Assembly (NCBI GenBank): GCA_037127315.1
Contig: JBBBDQ010000445.1
Location: 697,001-761,000, forward strand
Length of the DNA: 64,000 nt
DNA from: Ascarosepion bandense
Taxonomy: Eukaryota > Mollusca > Cephalopoda > Sepiida > Sepiidae
Reading direction: 5' to 3'
How positions within the stretch are numbered: position 1 is the stretch's first letter; every line of letters begins with the position of its first letter. A program made the position numbers and the translations under genes. Shown piece after piece: positions 58,953 through 64,000 of the stretch. Under the pieces are notes generated by a model. The model was given only the letters and a program-made list of their open reading frames with translations. It searched no databases and was not told the origin of the DNA.

Positions 58953-59998
58953 CATGGAGTGGACAAATTTGGAACACGATTTTGCTGTTGAGGCATATAT
59001 TTCAAACAGTGGCTCAATCGTCACCACACAACGTGCATTTCGTCAACATTTCAATACTGCTCCCCGTGGTTGTGTTCCTGATCGTTGGTCGATTGCTTCC
59101 TAAATAAATAAAAACAGGGAAACTGGTGATGTAAAGAAGAAGAAACCTGGCCTCACACGAACAGCAAGGTCACCCCAAAACAATGAAGCGGCGAGACAAT
59201 CTGTTTTGAGATCCCTCTCGACGGTCTGCCCGCAAATATGCATCTGCTTTAGGGTTGTCTGCCCGTTCTGGGAGGCAAATTCTTCATGAAGAATTGAAAT
59301 TACATCTCTACAAATTGGCTGTGGTGCAGGAACTTAATCCACGCAATTTTGTTGCTCGTGAAAATGCATGTGAGACGCTTCTTGGCTTGCCTGATGAAAC
59401 GCTTGTTTTCTTCAGTAATGAGGCTCACCTTTCGGGTTCTATAAGTAAGCAAAACATGCGCTACTGGAGCCTTGAAAACCCCAGAGAACTTCATCAACCC
59501 CCTCTACACGCAGAACGTGTAACTGTTTGATGTGCACTATCGCGAATTGGCATAATTGGCCCATGTTTTTTTTTTTAAGAAAACAAACAGGCAGTATCAG
59601 TGACATCTGAACGTTACGTCAGCATGATCAATGAGTTTTTCCGACCAACACTGAACCAGATGGGTGTTGGAGATGTATGGTTCCAGCAGGACGGTGCCAC
59701 GGCACACACAGCGTGCGTGTTAATAACAATTTTGCAGCAGAACTTTCCAGAACACTTCATCTCTTTGAGGGGCGATCTGCATTTGTCAGCACGGTCTCCT
59801 GATTTATCACCCTGTGACTATTTTCTATGGGGCTACTTGAAGTCAATTGTTTACAATGATCGTCCTAACACCCTGGCTCACCTGAAGAACAACATTCGTG
59901 AAGCTGTTGCCAACATACCCACCGATATGCTGGAAAGAGTTGACCGAAACTTCAGAGTACGATTATCTAGTGTATTAAGCAGAATGGACGCCATCTGA
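58953..59998 (+). pseudogene. DD41D mariner-like transposase, broken
   Basis: N-terminus MEWTNLEHDFAVEAYI then TTQRAFRQHFNTAPRG, a helix-turn-helix of the DUF4817 type. A stop at 59,101 sits where a Trp is expected; the frame continues INKNRETGDVKKKKPGLTRT and shifts near 59,215 into SARSGRQILHEELKLHLYK. The first catalytic position is FSNEAHLSG, with Asn where Asp is usual. A second stop at 59,528 (TGA for Trp) follows HAERVTV, then a shift at the poly-T 59,567. The last frame holds WFQQDGATAHTA (second Asp) and SPDLSPCDYFLWGYLKS (third Asp); I count 41 residues between them. It ends LERVDRNFRVRL. Two stops, two shifts and a lost catalytic residue: inactive. Confidence 0.9.
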
Positions 59999-60029
59999 CT
60001 GATGTCATCTTCAATGCTTGTAAAACATT

Positions 60030-60135
60030 TTTTTTTAATCATATCACCCTGAGCAAGGCGTTAACGCCACTGATGTGCAGGGGGCTACGTAAGAGTGAAA
60101 AGATTAGAAGAGAGAAAGCCGGAAACCACATCCTA
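60030..60135 (-). mobile_element. LINE 3' end inserted in the DD41D element
   Basis: Poly-T, ATCATATCACCCTGAGCAAG, GTGCAGGGGGCTACGTAAGA. Same subfamily as 56,058-56,250. It lies between the transposase stop and the right TIR, so it is younger than the transposon. Confidence 0.85.
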
Positions 60136-60543
60136 AACAGGGAACAAGGGATGAGCCTCTACACCTGTTCAATAGACGTGGGTGGAGTGTGAACCGGGCG
60201 ATAGTTTAGTCTATCTACTCCAATTGAAAAAAATAAAGAAAAGAGTGAAAAGATTGGAAAAGAGAAAACCGGAAACCGCATCCTAAACAGGAAACAAGGG
60301 ATGAGCCTCTTCACCTGTTCAATAGATGTGGGTGGAGTGTGAACCGGGCGATAGTTTAGTCTATCTACTCTAATTGAAAAAAAAAAGAAAAGAGTGAAAA
60401 AGATTGGAAAAGAGAAAGCCGGAAACCACATCCTAAACAGGGAACAAGGGATGAGCCTCTACACCTGTTCAATAGACGTGGGTGGAGTGTGAACCGGGCG
60501 ATAGTTTAGTCTATCTACTCCAATTGAAAAAAAAAGAAGAAAA
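60091..60543. repeat. ~150-bp tandem repeat, 3 copies, in LINE 3' UTR
   Basis: Units start AAGAGTGAAAAGATT at about 60,091, 60,241 and 60,390. Each contains CCGGAAACC(A/G)CATCCTAAAC, ACAAGGGATGAGCCTCT, CACCTGTTCAATAGA and GGGCGATAGTTTAGTCTATC. The copies are nearly identical, so expansion is recent. A partial single unit is at 56,110-56,215. Confidence 0.93.
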
Positions 60544-60653
60544 GTGAAAAGTTGAATGTTGTAATTTATGCTGTTTAAAGAATTACATGTATATCTGTAT
60601 TACTTTTGTTTTATTTGTTATTCCAAATAAGCAAGTTGCTCTGCCCCACCCTG

Positions 60654-61035
60654 TACTAAATATGGAAGTTTTGCGCCATCCCCCTTAGTTTTCGGGTCTT
60701 GCTCCATCTGACTATGAAACTGCCTTCTTTTAATCCTCAAAGAGAACCTGATGTAACCCAGGAAGTTGACCAACAGCGCCTTTCTGGACTAACATTTTTC
60801 GGTTGAATGGAACGATTATATTGAATCAACTGCGCAGTCTGTTGCTAGGAAAGTTCGTTCACGGTGTTGTGTTAGACAATTTTTCTCGCTAGAAGCCATC
60901 CAACATATTTATAAGTCTACCATTAGTACATTCACTGGGTATTAATTCATGTAGTTATATATTTTAAATGATAGAATGTTTTGAATTTAAATGCTTTCTT
61001 TTTATTTAATTTTTTAAAATTATAGTCATGTATAT
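60654..61035. other. degenerate LINE-like scrap
   Basis: Short stretches such as GAACGATTATATTGAATCAA and AGCCATCCAACATATTTATA AG echo the LINE codons after YADD (WNHYIES, then ...ESILHIYKS at 43.2-43.3 kb), here on the plus strand. Heavily decayed; otherwise nothing. Confidence 0.4.
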
Positions 61036-61040
61036 GTGCA

Positions 61041-61343
61041 TTGTGGTGCAGTGGATATCGGCTCGGAGCGAGAAATCGGGGAGCCGAGTTCGAATTCCAG
61101 TTGAATTCCTTGCATTCACTTACGCACAAAAACCCTTGGGGAAGGTATTAATCCGTCTTTTCCCGTCAGTTATGGATTAAATAACAGGACAGATTGGGTT
61201 TTATAGCCTTGGCTGGCAACCAGTCTACCGCAGAAAGTAATGGCAACCTACTGCGGGATAATCTTCTGCCCAGTTAGTCTTACCTTTTTCGAGACATGAT
61301 CGCCCAAAGCGTGTATCCCGTATGGCACTTAACTGACTGAATG
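61041..61343 (+). mobile_element. SINE family A, near full length
   Basis: Box A TGGTGCAGTGG (61,044, exact consensus), box B GAGTTCGAATTCC (61,086). Same body as 58,021-58,325, ending ATCGCCC, AGCGTGTATCCCGTATGGCA and CTTAACTGACTGA. Confidence 0.9.
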
Positions 61344-61374
61344 TAATAGTTGAAAACATGATTAAGCCTTCTAC

Positions 61375-61432
61375 TGGGCATAAAGTGGGGGGTCAGTTCT
61401 ATATTGTTATGAAGTAATAAACTGATCCCCCA
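61375..61432. mobile_element. short hairpin element
   Basis: AGTGGGGGGTCAGTT and AACTGATCCCCCACT form the two arms round a loop of about 20 bp. It is related to the element at 37,455-37,530 and, through ATAAACTGATCC, to the 90-bp array. Confidence 0.65.
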
Positions 61433-61444
61433 CTAATTACAACT

Positions 61445-61655
61445 TAATAATATAGTACATCTCTTCTCCCTCTAGCTATGATTCAAATAATAGAACAGAT
61501 TGGGTTCTATAGCCTTGGCTGGCAACTAGTCTAGTGCAGAAAGCAATCGTAACCTACTGTGGGATAATCTTTTGCCCACTCAGTTATGTCTTTTTCGAGA
61601 CATGATCGCCCAAGCGTGTATCCCGTATTGCACATAACTTACTGATATTGTCTTT
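61445..61655 (+). mobile_element. SINE family A, 5'-truncated
   Basis: Begins in the body (ATAATAGAACAGATTGGG), keeps CTACTGTGGGATAATCTTTT and the 3' hairpin, and ends CGTATTGCACATAACTTACT. Confidence 0.85.
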
Positions 61656-61689
61656 TAGGAGAAGAGATATTCTTAAAATATGGGGAGCA

Positions 61690-61990
61690 GATTTATATCT
61701 TTGCAAGATTCGGTAGCGGCATTCTTGAAAATTTTCCGTTTGATAAATTATTATGGATGTGATCCTTTTTGTGTTCATAGATACGTTTTTTTTTTAAATT
61801 TCTGCAAGTTTCCCCACTATATTGTGAAGAACAGTCGTTAAAGTTTATTTCATATTTACCTGTTTCAGAATTATTATTGAGATAGATATTTTTGGTTATG
61901 ATTATATTCATAATAGTTTTGGATGTGGTCGCAATTATTTTGATATTGTTAAGATTATATAAATTATTATGGCTCCTCTGCAGTTTACTT
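61690..61990 (-). pseudogene. Penelope-like GIY-YIG fragment
   Basis: Minus strand: SKTIMNIIITKNIYLNNNSE, then TGKYEINFNDCSSQYSGETC and RNLKKKRIYEHKKD. This keeps the GIY-YIG layout: GKYEI for GIY, Cys in NDCSSQY, YSG for YIG, then the conserved Arg and the EHK helix. GIY-YIG endonucleases end Penelope-like retroelement proteins. No RT is seen upstream; at about 62,000 the text gives way to a Penelope-type tail in the opposite orientation. Confidence 0.75.
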
Positions 61991-62029
61991 TGACTTCAAT
62001 TAGCCTGAATAATATTCATGAAATTTTGA

Positions 62030-62190
62030 AAAACTAACGACATTTTTACTTCTGTTTATAAAAGCTTGTTGCTAAATAAAATCCTTACATCTACCTTGAT
62101 AAAGTCCATCAGAGGACGAAACCTGTTGGTAAAGAAAAAGCTTTCTTTTGTTCTAATTCATATTGTCATTTTAGAGATATATTTTTTATT
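62030..62190 (+). mobile_element. Penelope-type terminal sequence, copy 1
   Basis: Homologous to 63,225-63,390: shared GTTTATAAA, AAATAAAATCC, CCTTGATAAAGTCCATCAGA GGAC and TTCATATTGT. Contains a hammerhead-like motif: UUGAUAA (for CUGAUGA), stem II GUCC-AUCAGA-GGAC, GAAA (62,118-62,121), then CC-UGUU-GG-UA, a possible two-pair stem III and cleavage triplet. Two core bases differ from consensus. Confidence 0.6.
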
Positions 62191-62193
62191 TAC

Positions 62194-62746
62194 ACTACCG
62201 ACCATATTTATTAGGCCACCTTAGTGTTTTAAAAAAAATGATGTATTTTATACTATTTTTAAGTATTTATTGCCAAGTGAATAATTGTAAGTGAAAATAG
62301 AATTTTACAAGGCAAATGGCGACAATTTACCATTGCACCCTGTAGATTTGCGATATATATCTATATACACAATCGGCCATAATTATTAGGCCATCGCAGT
62401 GTTTTAAAAAAATATGTATTTCATACTATTTTTTAGTATTTATTGCCAAGTAAATGAATGGTTCTTTTGTTAATATTGCACAATAACATGTGCATCAAAT
62501 TAATTTATAAATATTTAATAATTACCTATATCGCAGTTTCATCAATGAAAGAATGAAGAAAATTTAGGGCGATTCGGACGAGTTCATCTTTGGTTCCTTG
62601 ATTTGTAAAATTTTGCAAATTAATATAAACCAATGAACAATTCTATTTTCATTTAGAATTATCCACTTGGCAATAAATACTAAAAATAGTATGAAATACA
62701 TCATTTCTTTTAAAAATCTGGGGTGGCCTAATAATTATGGCCAGTA

Positions 62747-62795
<49 letters not shown>

Positions 62796-62972
62796 CTACA
62801 GGATGCGATGGGTAAATTGTCGCTATTTGCCTTGTAAAATTCTGCAAAGTAATGATAACAAAAGAACCATTCTATTTTCATTTGGCAATAAATACTAAAA
62901 ATACTTTGAAATACATAATTACTTTAAAAAAGAAAATCGGGATGATCTAATAATTATGGCCGTTAGTGTATA
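62194..62972. mobile_element. outer Tc1-type MITE, split by an inner MITE
   Basis: The left half (62,194-62,345) and right half (62,793-62,972) are inverted copies over about 150 bp. Ends are ACACTACCGACCATA and TATGGCCGTTAGTGT. The inner edges share TTTTACAAGGCAAAT and CCTGTAGATT in opposite orientation. The centre is occupied by the element at 62,368-62,750 and its (AT)n run. Confidence 0.8.
62368..62750. mobile_element. inner Tc1-type MITE
   Basis: Inverted repeats of about 88 bp beginning CACAATCGGCCATAATTATT and ending (complement) ACACTACTGGCCATAATTAT, continuing through TAGTATTTATTGCCAAGT. About 383 bp. The same family as 48,396-48,743. An (AT)n run of about 44 bp follows. Confidence 0.88.
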
Positions 62973-63224
62973 TCTGAATTTTTACATAAGAATTAATTTT
63001 AATAATTATTCTTCGGACCAAAATTATTTTGTAATTAGATGAAATCAAATGAAGATATGATTATTTCACAATGGCTCAATTTATGTTTTTCTCGCAAAGG
63101 CTTAAAAATTATTTTAAAAGATGTCTACATATATGAGAGAAAGAAAGAAACATAAGGAAGATCCTCTATATTGATTTTCACAGTTAGCCTTAAGGATATT
63201 TTTGAGTTTTTCTCAGATTTAAAA

Positions 63225-63390
63225 AAATTTAAAATCTAACGATACATTTTTCTTTTACTTTTGTTTATAAATACATGTTGCAAAATAAAATCCATACATT
63301 TGCCTTGATAAAGTCCATCAGAGGACATAATGCGTTAGTTAAGAAAAGTTTTCCTGTTGTCTTTATTCATATTGTTTTTTGTAGGTATTT
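63225..63390 (+). mobile_element. Penelope-type terminal sequence, copy 2
   Basis: Counterpart of 62,030-62,190 with CCTTGATAAAGTCCATCAGA GGAC but ATAA where copy 1 has GAAA, so its hammerhead-like motif is broken. Same orientation as copy 1. Confidence 0.55.
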
Positions 63391-63429
63391 GTTATTTATA
63401 TATGAATTATTACATATACACACACATTT

Positions 63430-63435
<6 letters not shown>

Positions 63436-63498
<63 letters not shown>
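63436..63498. repeat. (AT)n microsatellite
   Basis: Pure AT run; Ile-Tyr open frames on both strands are artefacts. Confidence 0.97.
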
Positions 63499-63499
<1 letters not shown>

Positions 63500-63504
<5 letters not shown>

Positions 63505-64000
63505 AAATTGTCTATAATTTTCATCATTCCAATTTTTCTGCCATTTCAATAGCCATTTTCAAGGATGTTAATATCTCTGCTGTTGTTATTTTTCCTCATG
63601 TTTTGATTGTTAAGTAGACATTTATTTTGTTTTATTATTGAAAACGAAGCGTTCATTCCAAGCTCTTACGAGCTGCGCGCGACTGAAGTCTTTAGAGCAC
63701 ATTTCCATTGAAAAAAACCAAAAAAAAAACCTTTTAATACTTCATTTCCACTATTAAATTATTTAAGATTAATGGTACGGGAGAAATATTTGATATATAG
63801 GGCTTCACGAACAGCAAGATGTTTTTGATATTGTGATTTACATAAAATTTGTGTATTTTCGATTTGAATTTTCTTTAAGGGTTCTTGTAAATTATGGGCT
63901 AATAGATGTTTTTTTTTGTTTTTTGTTTTTTATGACGCTTTGGTTTGATATGAACAATTTTTACATTCCTTATCTCTACGAAAACGGAAAAATGTAGAAT
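63500..64000. other. no gene recognised
   Basis: AT-rich with A and T homopolymers; no motif. GAGCTGCGCGCGACTGAAG near 63,670 is a small CpG-rich island of unknown meaning. Confidence 0.4.

Larger units (their letters stand above)
58811..60653 (+). mobile_element. near full-length mariner-like (DD41D) element with nested LINE tail
   Basis: Terminal inverted repeats of about 27 bp: left AGGGCGGGGCAGAGCAACTT followed by GCTTATTT; right complement AGGGTGGGGCAGAGCAACTT followed by GCTTATTT (60,653 inward). One or two mismatches only. TA follows the right end; the left flank is TT, perhaps a mutated TA. Length is 1.84 kb, of which about 510 bp (60,030-60,543) is a later LINE-tail insertion, leaving about 1.3 kb, normal for mariner-like elements. 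It carries one dead transposase. Confidence 0.9.

Noticed and set aside
61044..61098. Functional tRNA genes at SINE heads
   Set aside because: A and B boxes are present but no cloverleaf with acceptor stem or anticodon arm could be folded by eye; the sequence continues into the SINE body.

Overview
This is eukaryotic, AT-rich, gene-poor DNA built almost entirely from repeats. No host protein-coding gene could be supported on either strand. The contents are a very long satellite array, mariner/Tc1 DNA transposons, non-LTR retrotransposon fragments, Penelope-like fragments, pol III-type SINEs (two with a 5S rRNA head), palindromic MITEs and many dinucleotide microsatellites. This fits an invertebrate animal. 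A lophotrochozoan, perhaps a mollusc and possibly a cephalopod, is my best guess, but no host gene is present to prove it.

Layout. Bases 1 to about 31,365 are one uninterrupted tandem array of a 97-bp monomer (roughly 320 copies), running off the left edge of the window. From 31.4 to 42.5 kb lie a Penelope-like relic at the satellite edge, a 24-bp minisatellite, a 5S-headed SINE, an internally deleted mariner with intact termini, degenerate duplications, a palindromic MITE, a plus-strand LINE 3' fragment and a 79-bp tandem array. From 42.5 to 50.2 kb lie a 5'-truncated LINE with readable reverse transcriptase (minus strand), a 90-bp tandem array, a second mariner relic, a Tc1-type MITE and a second 5S-headed SINE with a clear target-site duplication. 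From 50.2 to 64 kb lie further RT scraps, several 3' ends of the same LINE family, a near full-length mariner-like element of DD41D spacing, several SINEs, a Penelope GIY-YIG fragment and a nest of two related MITEs.

Main observation. The 97-bp satellite is not anonymous. In one frame it encodes a peptide with the core LFYKYFHGNCSDELSSLVP, which matches the C-terminal part of the LINE reverse-transcriptase polyprotein present at 36.9-37.0 kb (+) and 43.0-43.1 kb (-) in this same window. The array therefore appears to be a tandem amplification of about 97 bp of LINE coding sequence. Three smaller tandem arrays here (79 bp, 90 bp and about 150 bp units) also match pieces of dispersed elements in the window, so conversion of transposon fragments into tandem repeats looks recurrent.

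Second observation. Three copies of a tRNA-headed SINE carry a conserved block arranged like a hammerhead ribozyme core: a GUC, then CUGAUGA, a short stem II, then GAAA. Similar, weaker motifs occur in Penelope-like tails. Third observation: the two 5S-headed SINEs are a fusion of a 5S rRNA-like head with the same tRNA-like head and body that form an ordinary SINE family at 58.0 and 61.0 kb. All coding sequence seen is broken; nothing here looks like an active autonomous element.
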